Below, piece by piece: positions 15,567 to 23,939 of a DNA stretch of 42,413 nt. The notes beneath the pieces were generated by a model. It did no database searches and was not told the DNA's origin. It saw only the letters and a program-made list of their open reading frames with translations. The position numbers were made by a program, and so were the translations under genes. Source of the DNA: CAYLLN01 sp036496265 (GTDB taxonomy: Bacteria > Planctomycetota > Planctomycetia > Pirellulales > Pirellulaceae); contig DASXLL010000002.1 in NCBI GenBank assembly GCA_036496265.1, positions 1 through 42,413 on the forward strand, written 5' to 3'. The stretch's first letter is position 1. The number at the start of each line of letters is the position of its first letter.

Positions 15567-16256
15567 ATGACCAGAAAACCGGAAACAATTTCATTTTGGA
15601 CAGGCCGACTCCCACATTGGGAGGTCGTTAACGGCCGCTACTTCGTGACAATCCATTTGTCAGGAGCCATTCCCGCAGCCGGAAAACAACAAATTCGCAC
15701 GCTGTCTGCGGGGTATCAGTCACTTTCAAGAAACGACCCGGATCAGCGGCTAAAAGTTCATCGACATGTATTTCGCGAGCTTGAGCAGTGGCTTGATCGT
15801 GCCGAACGGATCACGCACCTACGTGATCAACGCGTCGCAGAAATCGTTGTGGAGGCAATTGAACATCGACGACGAACTGGGGTCTGGGATGTCTTTGAGT
15901 ATGTGGTGATGCCTAATCATGTTCATCTTTTTTTTGAGCTTCTCGATGGATCGTTGAAAGAAACTCTCGAAAACTTCAAAGAGTGGACAGGCAAGCAAGC
16001 AGGGAAGTTTGTTCCTCTAAACGGTGCTCGATTCTGGCAGAAGGAATGGTTTGACCACTGGTCGCGATCCGACGAAGAAGACGAGCGGATTGCTTTTTAC
16101 ATCCGACAGAATCCCGTTAAAGCCGGGCTTGTTGGTCGTTACGAGGATTGGCCTTATGGGTCGTGGCGACTTCGTGAAATCGCATCTGAGATATCGCGTT
16201 CTCACGCGTCAGGTCCCGCCGGGCCGGCTGGACCTACAAAGGGGCCGGCCGAATGA
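15567..16256 (+). CDS. REP-associated tyrosine transposase (RAYT)
   Basis: A 229-residue Y1 transposase of the TnpA-REP class, single-stranded DNA enzymes that act on REP palindromes. The HUH motif is in MPNHVHLFFE (His118, His120) and the catalytic Tyr is most likely Tyr178 in the block IAFYIRQNPVKAGLV. WPYGSW is the usual post-catalytic motif, so the core looks intact. The gene is flanked by REP copies at 15504 and 16211, a typical RAYT arrangement. The last 15 residues or so (SGPAGPAGPTKGPAE) are translated from the right-hand REP, and the stop overlaps the DUF58 start as ATGA. It separates moxR from the DUF58 gene, which normally adjoin, so it probably inserted there. Confidence 0.88.
   Translation: MTRKPETISFWTGRLPHWEVVNGRYFVTIHLSGAIPAAGKQQIRTLSAGYQSLSRNDPDQRLKVHRHVFRELEQWLDRAERITHLRDQRVAEIVVEAIEHRRRTGVWDVFEYVVMPNHVHLFFELLDGSLKETLENFKEWTGKQAGKFVPLNGARFWQKEWFDHWSRSDEEDERIAFYIRQNPVKAGLVGRYEDWPYGSWRLREIASEISRSHASGPAGPAGPTKGPAE
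16211..16235. repeat. REP-like palindrome, copy 3
   Basis: A 25-bp copy of the 4726 palindrome with one mismatch between its arms. It lies inside the 3' end of the RAYT frame and encodes GPAGPAGPT. It is the right flank of the RAYT unit. Confidence 0.8.
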
Positions 16257-17560
16257 AATGGTTCGCCGGCGCAATCCTGCTGCTTGTGATCGCAATCCTG
16301 TTTGGATTCGATCTGTTGGCGTATGCCATGTATGTGTTGCTGGCGGTGATGATCGTGAGCCGCTTTCTCACCAAGAACTGGGCCGAATCGCTGGAGGCGA
16401 AGCGGGAATGCAATCGCTTGACGGCCGAGATCGGCGATCAAGTGGCGGTCGTCGTTGCGCTGAAAAACAACGGTCGCTGGCCGGTGGCCTGGGTGCTGCT
16501 GGAGGACTTGCTGCCCCGCGACGCATTCATGTTCGAGCCGCCGCGGTTGAAGATTAGCGGCCGCCGTGTGCAGCTTACGATGCTGCGAGGAGCGGCTCGC
16601 AAGACGATGATGTACCAGGTCACACCGACGCGCCGCGGCTATTACCAACTCGGCCCGCTGGTGCTGGAAACGGGCGATTTATTTGGTCTGCACCGCCGCT
16701 ATCGTGTGCTCACGGAACCGCATTTCCTGCTGGTGCTGCCAAAAATATTGCCGCTGGCCGGCTACGAGGTGTCGTCGAAGCGGCCGATTGGCGAAGTGCG
16801 GATGACCTATCGACTGTACGAAGATCCGACGCGGATTGCGGGCGTCCGCGCTTACGAACGTGGCGATCCGCTGAATCGCGTGCATTGGCGGGCGACGGCG
16901 CGAACCGGCATGCTGCACAGCAAGGTCTATGAGCCCTCGACGGTCGCCGGCGCGACGCTGCTCTTGGAATTTCACATCGCTGCCCATGAAAGGCGGCATG
17001 AGCCGCACCGCAGCGAGTTGGCGATTACCGCCGCGGCATCGATCGCCAACACCGTTTATCTTTTGAATCAACAGGTGGGCCTGGTCACAAACGGCCGCGA
17101 TGCCGCGGACCGCGTGCGGCACGAAGGGTGGGCGCACGATCATCGCTCGCGTGCCGAGGCGCTCGCTTCCGCCGCGGTGCGCGATAAAAGCGATCGCTTG
17201 CAGCCGCTGATTGTGCCGACGCGCCGCGGCCCGGAGCAGCTCGTGCAAATTCTGGAAACGCTGGCCCGGATGGAGCTGACCGACGGCCTGCCGCTACCGG
17301 CGCTCATCAATGAAGCGGCCAGCCGAATGCCTCGCGACGCCACTGTGATCGCCATTCTGCCGCCGGGCTCCAGTGAATCGGCGATGGCCCTCGGCAATCT
17401 GCGACGTCGCGGTTATGCCGTCACGGTGCTGCTCAACATGCACGACGACTGGGATTTTGCGGAGGCGGCCGCGCCATTTTTGGCGGAAGGGATCGATACG
17501 CGGCACCTCAAGGATGAAGATTCGATCATGGAAATCTGCCGCGGCTTCGCGCTACGGTAG
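16253..17560 (+). CDS. DUF58 domain protein
   Basis: A 435-residue protein with two N-terminal membrane segments (about residues 4–18 and 21–38), an extracytoplasmic or cytoplasmic beta-rich part, and a C-terminal DUF58 domain. The DUF58 hallmark GVRAYERGDPLNRVHWRATART is present from about residue 198. DUF58 proteins usually sit next to moxR and VWA genes and are thought to form a membrane complex of unknown function. Its start overlaps the RAYT stop (ATGA at 16253), so its translation is now coupled to the transposase gene. Confidence 0.88.
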   Translation: MKWFAGAILLLVIAILFGFDLLAYAMYVLLAVMIVSRFLTKNWAESLEAKRECNRLTAEIGDQVAVVVALKNNGRWPVAWVLLEDLLPRDAFMFEPPRLKISGRRVQLTMLRGAARKTMMYQVTPTRRGYYQLGPLVLETGDLFGLHRRYRVLTEPHFLLVLPKILPLAGYEVSSKRPIGEVRMTYRLYEDPTRIAGVRAYERGDPLNRVHWRATARTGMLHSKVYEPSTVAGATLLLEFHIAAHERRHEPHRSELAITAAASIANTVYLLNQQVGLVTNGRDAADRVRHEGWAHDHRSRAEALASAAVRDKSDRLQPLIVPTRRGPEQLVQILETLARMELTDGLPLPALINEAASRMPRDATVIAILPPGSSESAMALGNLRRRGYAVTVLLNMHDDWDFAEAAAPFLAEGIDTRHLKDEDSIMEICRGFALR

Positions 17561-17580
17561 GTGTGGCGAACACAGGGCTA

Positions 17581-17602
17581 CGTCACGCGGAGCGTGGTGA
17601 CG
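17581..17602. repeat. Palindromic spacer repeat before glgC
   Basis: CGTCAC and GTGACG arms enclose an alternative inner hairpin CACGC-GGA-GCGTG. It lies in the 205-bp gap between the DUF58 gene and glgC, flanked by GGCTACG on both sides. It could act as a weak terminator; no T-tract follows. Confidence 0.5.
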
Positions 17603-17742
17603 GCTACGTAGGGCGCGAGACTTGCTAATGCCTTCGGTAGCCCTTATGTTGGGCTGTCGATTGGGGCGGATTCTTGTCCCTCAATTCGGCTGCGGTGGCC
17701 CGTTGGCTGCCGCTAAATTGTTTACTCGTTTGGCTGAGAAAC

Positions 17743-17763
17743 GGTGGGCACAGCCCATCCTAC
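17743..17763. repeat. GTGGGC-type palindromic repeat, copy 1
   Basis: GGTGGGC-ACA-GCCCATCC followed by TAC. The reverse complement matches the element at 40517 in 20 of 21 bases. It ends three bases before the glgC ATG, so it may form a hairpin over the ribosome binding region. Confidence 0.7.
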
Positions 17764-17765
17764 GT

Positions 17766-19052
17766 ATGCAAAACGTCGTCTCGTTAGTCCTTGGTGGTGG
17801 TCGCGGCACTCGGCTTTATCCACTCACGAAATACCGCAGCAAGCCGGCGGTGCCGCTAGCAGGCAAATACCGGCTCATCGATATTCCGCTGTCGAATTGC
17901 ATCAACAGCGGCTTCAACAAGATGTACGTGCTGACGCAGTTTCTCTCAGTCAGCTTGCATCGCCATATACGCCAGACGTATCGCTTCGATCATTTCAACG
18001 GTGGATTTGTTGAAATCCTCGCGGCGCAGCAGATGACCGACGACGCCAAGCAGGACTGGTATCAAGGCACGGCCGACGCTGTTCGCAAGCAACTCCGCTA
18101 CATCCAGCAGAAAGGCATCGACTACGTCGTAATCCTTTCGGGCGATCAACTCTATCGCATGGATTATCGCGACATGCTGCGGACGCACATCGAAACGAAG
18201 GCCGACGCGACGATCGCCGGTATTCCCGTCACGCGGGAGCAGGCCAAGGCGTTTGGGGTCATGCGTATCGCGGATAGCGGCCGCGTCGAAGGCTTTTTGG
18301 AGAAGCCGCAGACCGATAAGGAGGCGGATATCGTCCGCATGAAGCCGCAATGGATCGATACTCGCGGCATCGCGAGCCAGGGCCGCGATCTGATCGCCAG
18401 CATGGGGATTTATGTCTTCAACCGTGACACGCTCATCGAATGTCTCGAAAAAACCGACTATCTCGACTTCGGCAAGGAGATTTTTCCGGCCTCGGTACGG
18501 GCCAAGCGTGTCATGGTGCATCTGTTCGATGGCTATTGGGAAGACATTGGCACAATCAAGGCGTTTTACGATGCGAATCTAAGCCTCGCCAGCGAAAACC
18601 CGCCATTCGATTTCCACAGCCCCGCGGCCCCGATTTATAGCCGGCCGCGATTTTTGCCGCCGACACGAGTCCGCGACGCCGTTGTCAAACACAGCCTCGT
18701 GGCCGACGGCTGCAAGATCGGCCGCGGCTGCACGATCGAAAACAGCGTCATTGGCCTCCGCTCGATCATTGGCGACGGCGTCACGATCAAGAACACGGTC
18801 ATCATGGGCGCCGATTTCTTCGACGACGAAGACCGCCAGGCATTGCACGAGGGTCAGCCGCCGCTGGGTATCGGCAGCGGCAGCCATATTGAAGGCGCGA
18901 TTCTGGATAAGAATTGCCGGATAGGCAAAAACGTCCGGATCGTCAACGAGCAAAAGCTCGAAACTCGCGGCGAGGACGAAGCCTGCATCATCCGCGAGGG
19001 AATACCCAACGTGGTGAAAGATGGCGTGTTGCCCGATGGGTATCGGTTGTGA
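17766..19052 (+). CDS. glgC: Glucose-1-phosphate adenylyltransferase
   Basis: A 428-residue ADP-glucose pyrophosphorylase, the committed step of glycogen synthesis (glucose-1-phosphate plus ATP gives ADP-glucose). The nucleotidyltransferase motif is LVLGGGRGTRLYPLT, followed by KPAVPLAGKYRLIDIPLSNC; later motifs include VVILSGDQLYRMDY, the sugar-phosphate loop FLEKPQ and GYWEDIGTI. The C-terminal left-handed beta-helix shows hexapeptide repeats (GCTIENSVIGLRSIIGDGV). ATG 17766 gives the usual family length; an open extension to 17622 is only spacer sequence. No Shine–Dalgarno is visible because a palindrome (17743–17763) occupies the leader, which may affect expression. Confidence 0.95.
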   Translation: MQNVVSLVLGGGRGTRLYPLTKYRSKPAVPLAGKYRLIDIPLSNCINSGFNKMYVLTQFLSVSLHRHIRQTYRFDHFNGGFVEILAAQQMTDDAKQDWYQGTADAVRKQLRYIQQKGIDYVVILSGDQLYRMDYRDMLRTHIETKADATIAGIPVTREQAKAFGVMRIADSGRVEGFLEKPQTDKEADIVRMKPQWIDTRGIASQGRDLIASMGIYVFNRDTLIECLEKTDYLDFGKEIFPASVRAKRVMVHLFDGYWEDIGTIKAFYDANLSLASENPPFDFHSPAAPIYSRPRFLPPTRVRDAVVKHSLVADGCKIGRGCTIENSVIGLRSIIGDGVTIKNTVIMGADFFDDEDRQALHEGQPPLGIGSGSHIEGAILDKNCRIGKNVRIVNEQKLETRGEDEACIIREGIPNVVKDGVLPDGYRL

Positions 19053-19103
19053 ACGTGTGATCTTAGCGCGAGACTAAGCGACGCGCTAGCGCCTTTCTCT
19101 TTT

Positions 19104-19142
19104 GAACGCAAAGGCGCAAAGGGTAGCAAAGACCGCAAAGGC
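19104..19142. repeat. CGCAAAG spacer repeat
   Basis: A short tandem-like phrase with four spaced units of GCAAAG (AACGCAAAGGCGCAAAGG, then GTAGCAAAGACCGCAAAGG). It lies between glgC and the ClpV gene and carries no gene. Confidence 0.55.
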
Positions 19143-19270
19143 TATCGGAAGCGAAATCGTTCGTGAATTTCTGGTCCTAGTTGCCAACCGGCCTTGCGAG
19201 GCGTCATCATGGTTCGTTCATGCGAGCCATTCTGCGCTCGGGTCGCTACCACTTTCACGGAACCAACGGC

Positions 19271-22015
19271 GTGTCGCTCAATCTCAAATATCTCATCGCC
19301 AAGCTCAACGACACTTCCCGCAAATCGCTGGAAAATGCGGCCGGGCTGTGCTCGTCGCGGACGAATTACAACGTGGAGATCGAGCATTGGCTCTTGAAGA
19401 TGCTGGAAACGCCGGACACGGATATTCCGCGCCTCTTAAAGCACTTTGAAGTCGATCAGCCGAAGCTGGAGCGGTCGCTGGTCGGCGCAATCGAGAAATT
19501 TAAGACGGGCAACTCGCGCGTGCCGGCGCTCTCGCCGAAGATTATGGACCTCGTCCGCGAGGCGTGGCTTATCGCGTCGGTCGAATACTCGGCGACGAGT
19601 GTCCGGACAGGACACTTGCTGTTGGCGATGCTGGCTAATCCCGACTTGGCGATGCAAACGCTGGCCAGCGCGCCATCGCTTAGCCGGATTTCGGCTGAGG
19701 CGCTGCAGCGCGATTTGCGCGACATCTGCGACGGAACGGCCGAAGACGTCGCGGCGAAAGCAGCGGCCGGTACGCCGATGGAAGGCCAAATGCCCGATGG
19801 CAGCGGCGCCGGGGCGCCGACAGCGGCTCTGGACCAATTCACGATCGACCTGACCGCTCGAGCCCGCGAAGGCAAGATCGACCCCGTGCTCGGCCGCGAT
19901 TTCGAAGTACGGCAGCTTGTCGATATTTTGATGCGGCGGCGGCAGAACAATCCGATTCTGACCGGCGAGGCTGGCGTCGGCAAAACGGCGGTCGTTGAAG
20001 GCTTCGCGCAGCGGATTGCCGACGGTGATGTGCCCGACCCGCTCAAGAATGTGACGTTGCGGACCCTCGATCTGGGCTTGTTGCAGGCGGGGGCGGGCGT
20101 GAAAGGGGAATTCGAGAACCGTTTGAAATCGGTGATTAACGAGGTTAAGGCTTCGCCCAAGCCGATCATTCTGTTTATCGACGAAGCGCACACATTGATC
20201 GGCGCGGGCGGCTCGGCAGGGCAGGGGGATGCGGCCAATTTGCTCAAGCCGGCGCTAGCTCGTGGAGAGCTGCGAACAATCGCGGCGACGACCTGGTCGG
20301 AATACAAGAAATACTTCGAAAAAGACGCCGCGCTGGCCCGGCGGTTTCAGGTGATCAAGGTTGAAGAACCGGGCGAAGAGCAAGCGGTCAACATGATGCG
20401 CGGCTTCGCGCCGACGCTGGAATCTCACCACAATCTGCGAGTGCTCGACGAAGCAGTTCGCGATGCCGTGCGGCTATCGCACCGGTACATTTCCGGCCGA
20501 CAATTGCCCGATAAGTCCGTGAGCGTGCTCGACACAGCGGCGGCCAAAGTGGCGATTGGCCAAGCGGCGATTCCGCCCCGGATCGAGGACTTGCGGCGGC
20601 GCGTGGAAAGCCTCGATCGGCAACTAACGGGCTTGCGGCGAGAAGAGGCCGTTGATGGCGGCCACGCCGAGCGAATCAAAGAGTCGGAAGAAGCACGCGC
20701 GGCAACTCAGACGGAGCTCGTGGCGCTCGAAGCTCGCTGGAAGGAAGAAGCCGAGTTGGTGAAGCGCATTCGCGAGATTCGCGATCAACTTGAAGCGACG
20801 ACCTCGCAGGCTCCTGGGCACGAAACAGGTAACGGCAAAAAGGCGGATGGTAAGACACCAGCCGCGAAGGCAGCCGCAGCTAAGCCAGCCGCTCCAGAAA
20901 AACCACCCCTCACTGCTACAGAAATTGCCCAGCTCAAAGCCGAACTGGAAGAACTGACGGTCAAGCTTCGTACGATGCAGGGCGAGACCCCGCTGATGCA
21001 CGTCTGTGTCAATTCGCAGTCGATCGCCGAAGTCATCGAAAGCTGGACGGGCATTCCGGTCGGCAAAATGGTGACGGATGAAATTAAGACGGTGTTGTCG
21101 CTAAAAGGCAAGCTGGAGGAGCGGGTCATCGGTCAGGGGCATGCCTTGGAGGCCGTCGAGCAGCGCATTCAAACGGCCCGCGTGCAAATGGTCGATCCCC
21201 GTCGGCCGATCGGCGTGTTCATGATGGTCGGCCCCAGCGGCGTCGGCAAAACCGAAACGGCGATGGCGCTGGCCGACATTCTGTACGGCGGCGACAAGAA
21301 CATGGTCGTCATCAACATGTCGGAGTATCAGGAATCGCACACCGTTTCGAGCCTCAAGGGCTCTCCACCCGGGTACGTCGGCTATGGCGAGGGGGGCGTG
21401 CTAACCGAGGCTGTACGGCGCAGGCCCTATTCCGTCGTTCTACTCGACGAAGTCGAGAAGGCGCACAACGATGTGATGGAGCTGTTCTATCAAGTGTTCG
21501 ATAAAGGCGTGCTCGAAGATTCTGAGGGCCGTGAGATCGATTTCAAGAACACCATCATCATTCTCACGTCCAATGTTGGGACCGATCTCGTGCAACGGCT
21601 TTGTGCTGCTCCGGATACTCGTCCGGACCCGATTGCTTTAGCCGAGTCGCTTCGGCCGGAGCTATTGAAAGTTTTTAAGCCGGCGTTTCTTGGTCGAATG
21701 GTCGTGGTTCCCTATTATCCGCTGTCCGACGATGTGATTCGGCAAATTATCAAGCTGCAGCTCAGCAAGATCGCCGATCGTTTCAAGCAAAACCACAGAG
21801 CCGAATTTGTGTATGACGATGCGGTGATCGAAGCGGTCCGCAGCCGTTGCCGCGAGGTCGAAAGCGGGGCCCGGAACGTCGATTCCATCCTGACCGGCAA
21901 GCTATTGCCCGAAATTTCCCGCCAGATTCTCGGCCGCATGGCGGAAGGACTGCCCATGAAACAGGCGCGGGTGAACGTCGATGGCAGTGGCAACTTCCAA
22001 TATCAAGTTGACTGA
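19271..22015 (+). CDS. tssH: ClpV/TssH-type AAA+ ATPase of a type VI secretion system
   Basis: A 914-residue Hsp100 protein that in T6SS disassembles the contracted sheath. The N-terminal domain reads LKYLIAKLNDTSRKSLE then NYNVEIEHWLLKMLETPDTD, the ClpV rather than ClpB pattern. AAA1 has Walker A GEAGVGKT (232–239) and Walker B LFIDEAH (about 301–307); AAA2 has GPSGVGKT (654–661) and VVLLDE (722–727). The middle coiled region includes an Ala/Lys/Pro-rich insert (about 509–550, KKADGKTPAAKAAAAKPAA), unusual for the family. GTG 19271 matches typical ClpV starts; ATG 19220 is the alternative. It is the first gene of the secretion-related island, but no tssB/tssC sheath genes are adjacent. Confidence 0.9.
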   Translation: MSLNLKYLIAKLNDTSRKSLENAAGLCSSRTNYNVEIEHWLLKMLETPDTDIPRLLKHFEVDQPKLERSLVGAIEKFKTGNSRVPALSPKIMDLVREAWLIASVEYSATSVRTGHLLLAMLANPDLAMQTLASAPSLSRISAEALQRDLRDICDGTAEDVAAKAAAGTPMEGQMPDGSGAGAPTAALDQFTIDLTARAREGKIDPVLGRDFEVRQLVDILMRRRQNNPILTGEAGVGKTAVVEGFAQRIADGDVPDPLKNVTLRTLDLGLLQAGAGVKGEFENRLKSVINEVKASPKPIILFIDEAHTLIGAGGSAGQGDAANLLKPALARGELRTIAATTWSEYKKYFEKDAALARRFQVIKVEEPGEEQAVNMMRGFAPTLESHHNLRVLDEAVRDAVRLSHRYISGRQLPDKSVSVLDTAAAKVAIGQAAIPPRIEDLRRRVESLDRQLTGLRREEAVDGGHAERIKESEEARAATQTELVALEARWKEEAELVKRIREIRDQLEATTSQAPGHETGNGKKADGKTPAAKAAAAKPAAPEKPPLTATEIAQLKAELEELTVKLRTMQGETPLMHVCVNSQSIAEVIESWTGIPVGKMVTDEIKTVLSLKGKLEERVIGQGHALEAVEQRIQTARVQMVDPRRPIGVFMMVGPSGVGKTETAMALADILYGGDKNMVVINMSEYQESHTVSSLKGSPPGYVGYGEGGVLTEAVRRRPYSVVLLDEVEKAHNDVMELFYQVFDKGVLEDSEGREIDFKNTIIILTSNVGTDLVQRLCAAPDTRPDPIALAESLRPELLKVFKPAFLGRMVVVPYYPLSDDVIRQIIKLQLSKIADRFKQNHRAEFVYDDAVIEAVRSRCREVESGARNVDSILTGKLLPEISRQILGRMAEGLPMKQARVNVDGSGNFQYQVD

Positions 22016-22212
22016 CGATCGGTCCCAAATCCGCGAAATACTTGGGATTGCGGCAGTTCGCCGTCACATTTCTGTCTCCATTGCGCTTGGAATCTAAAGG
22101 TTGTGCGGAATTTACGCAACTCTTCGATTTGGCCCTCGATAACAAGGAAGTGACAACGTCTTGCAGCCTGGATTCTCGGAGCCAGGATGTATGCCGCCAC
22201 CGGAGCATTGCG

Positions 22213-23865
22213 ATGGATGTGGAAAAACATCGGAGCCTGGTCTTCGTGGATAACATAAGCGCTGGTTACGGCAGTATGCCATTCCGCTGTGTCAGGGACG
22301 GGGCTGGAAATCAGATGACGGTAATCACGACAGATGGGATCTCGGGCGATGTCATAATGCCTTACGACGATGATTCGCCGCCCGATCCGTCAGCCGGCTT
22401 GCAAATCGTGCCTTCCGTGGGCCGATTTCCACGAACTTTAATCGGATGGGATGGGCAACCGGGCATGTCTCGCCAAATTGAGGCAATGATTTTTCCGGAT
22501 CTGGCGCGAACCCACACGATGGTGACCTGGAAGGGACAGAATTTCGAAGTTGTCTCGACGGAATGGGAAAATCAGAATAGTCCGCTAGTAAACCCGAGCT
22601 TGCGACCTGAGCCGACGCCCCTCATCGATAATTGTGGCGTCGTAATTGGCTATTACCTGAAAAAGGTCAACACCCACTTTCTCTTTACGAACGACGCAGG
22701 CGAAGTTTTCTACGCCACGCAATTAACCAGTTCCGGGAACTATAACTTCCGCGCCCAGAGTATTATCGGGCAGGATCTCTATATCACGGGCGCCGATTCG
22801 GTTGAGCGTTACGCCATGGAAAACGGCGTCAGGCACACTCAAGTCAGCAGCGATCGTGGTGTTTCGTCCACGCATATCGTGGGCGGCTATAAATACCGCG
22901 TGAAAGCTGATAAATGGGCCGACGTGCTGGTCGATATCGACGGCTTCGTTCACGTTCTCGACACCTATGGCGACGTGAAGCCCAAATCGATTGCTGAAAA
23001 ATACAATGGTGCCGCGGACAAGATCCCTTTGTTGGGATGGCTGCTTCCACGGCTGCCGGTCGGAGCTTCGGACGAATGCTGGAGCGACGATTGGCGCGAT
23101 GATGAGCAGATGGACGCAATTTGCCAGGCGGAGAAAGCGCAGGCGATCGGAGATAGCCTGATGCTGTTCATGGACATCCTTTCATTTGGAGAATCCGCGG
23201 TTGGGAGAAAACTGCTCGGCGTTGGACGAAGAGCGATGGCATGGGGAGCTGAAAAGATCGAGGGGGGCGTTTTGCGAAGCGCTCGCTCCACGGTCATGGC
23301 TCTGACGTTGGAAATACGAGCGCCCGAGGCGGTCATGACGGCGAGCCGCGCAACGCCGCTGCGCGGCCATCTCGATCCGCGCCTGCACGGGAATGTTGTG
23401 GGCAAGGCTGATGCCACAGTGGCGGCCGATGCGGAGCGCGAGATCCATCAAGCAAACCGGTTCGCGGAACGCTCATCTGAAGTGAAACGCGTTTATTTGG
23501 GTGAGGCAGCTAAGAAGGCATTTAAGTCGCCGGCGGGCGAGAAATTTCCCGATGTCGTTGCGAGGAAGTTTGATGGCACGTTTGGCGTTGGAGAAGGCAA
23601 AGGTACGGACATGCCCAAGGTAATCAAACAATTTGAGGCCGCCAAAAAGCGGCTCCCCGGTTCCATTTCCGAGCAGGAGGTGGTCGTGCAAAAGCTGACC
23701 GATCAGCCGGTAGAGGGCGGGGTGCTCAAATCCCCTGGTCATGGCTACGGCGTTGATAACGACGGATTCCTGCTCGATGCAACCAGCCATGTTGACTTGA
23801 AGCACGGGTTGCCGCCCAAGGTCATCGTAAATGGCCTGCCGATCAAAGTCATTGTCATGCCTTGA
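22213..23865 (+). CDS. Putative T6SS effector with PD-(D/E)XK-like nuclease C-terminus
   Basis: A 550-residue protein not assigned to a named family. The N-terminal 280 residues are beta-rich. A hydrophobic, Gly-rich helical segment follows (about 315–360, SLMLFMDILSFGESAVGRKLLGVG), like pretoxin regions of polymorphic toxins. The C-terminal 120 residues contain FPDVVARKFDGTFGVGEGKG, an Asp...Glu-X-Lys arrangement typical of restriction-endonuclease-like nucleases, then a helix with a conserved-looking Gln (KVIKQFEAAKKRL). Its place between clpV and vgrG supports an effector role. ATG 22213 has GGAG 7 nt upstream; the frame is open back to 22042 but that part looks non-coding. No immunity gene follows in the 74 bp before vgrG. 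Nuclease activity is inferred from motifs only. Confidence 0.6.
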   Translation: MDVEKHRSLVFVDNISAGYGSMPFRCVRDGAGNQMTVITTDGISGDVIMPYDDDSPPDPSAGLQIVPSVGRFPRTLIGWDGQPGMSRQIEAMIFPDLARTHTMVTWKGQNFEVVSTEWENQNSPLVNPSLRPEPTPLIDNCGVVIGYYLKKVNTHFLFTNDAGEVFYATQLTSSGNYNFRAQSIIGQDLYITGADSVERYAMENGVRHTQVSSDRGVSSTHIVGGYKYRVKADKWADVLVDIDGFVHVLDTYGDVKPKSIAEKYNGAADKIPLLGWLLPRLPVGASDECWSDDWRDDEQMDAICQAEKAQAIGDSLMLFMDILSFGESAVGRKLLGVGRRAMAWGAEKIEGGVLRSARSTVMALTLEIRAPEAVMTASRATPLRGHLDPRLHGNVVGKADATVAADAEREIHQANRFAERSSEVKRVYLGEAAKKAFKSPAGEKFPDVVARKFDGTFGVGEGKGTDMPKVIKQFEAAKKRLPGSISEQEVVVQKLTDQPVEGGVLKSPGHGYGVDNDGFLLDATSHVDLKHGLPPKVIVNGLPIKVIVMP

Positions 23866-23939
23866 AGACAATGGCCGGGCAATTGGTGAAACGGTTCGCT
23901 TTTATCGAGTCATTTTTTTAATAAAACACCGGTGCATTC

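Noticed and set aside
17622..17765. N-terminal extension of GlgC by 48 residues
   Set aside because: Made of spacer sequence including a palindrome; GlgC proteins begin close to the LVLGGGRGTRL motif.
22042..22212. N-terminal 57 residues of the effector frame
   Set aside because: Cys/Ser-rich sequence without family features; ATG 22213 has a GGAG at good spacing.
23866..23939. Immunity gene for the putative effector
   Set aside because: Only 74 bp on either strand, with no frame of useful length.
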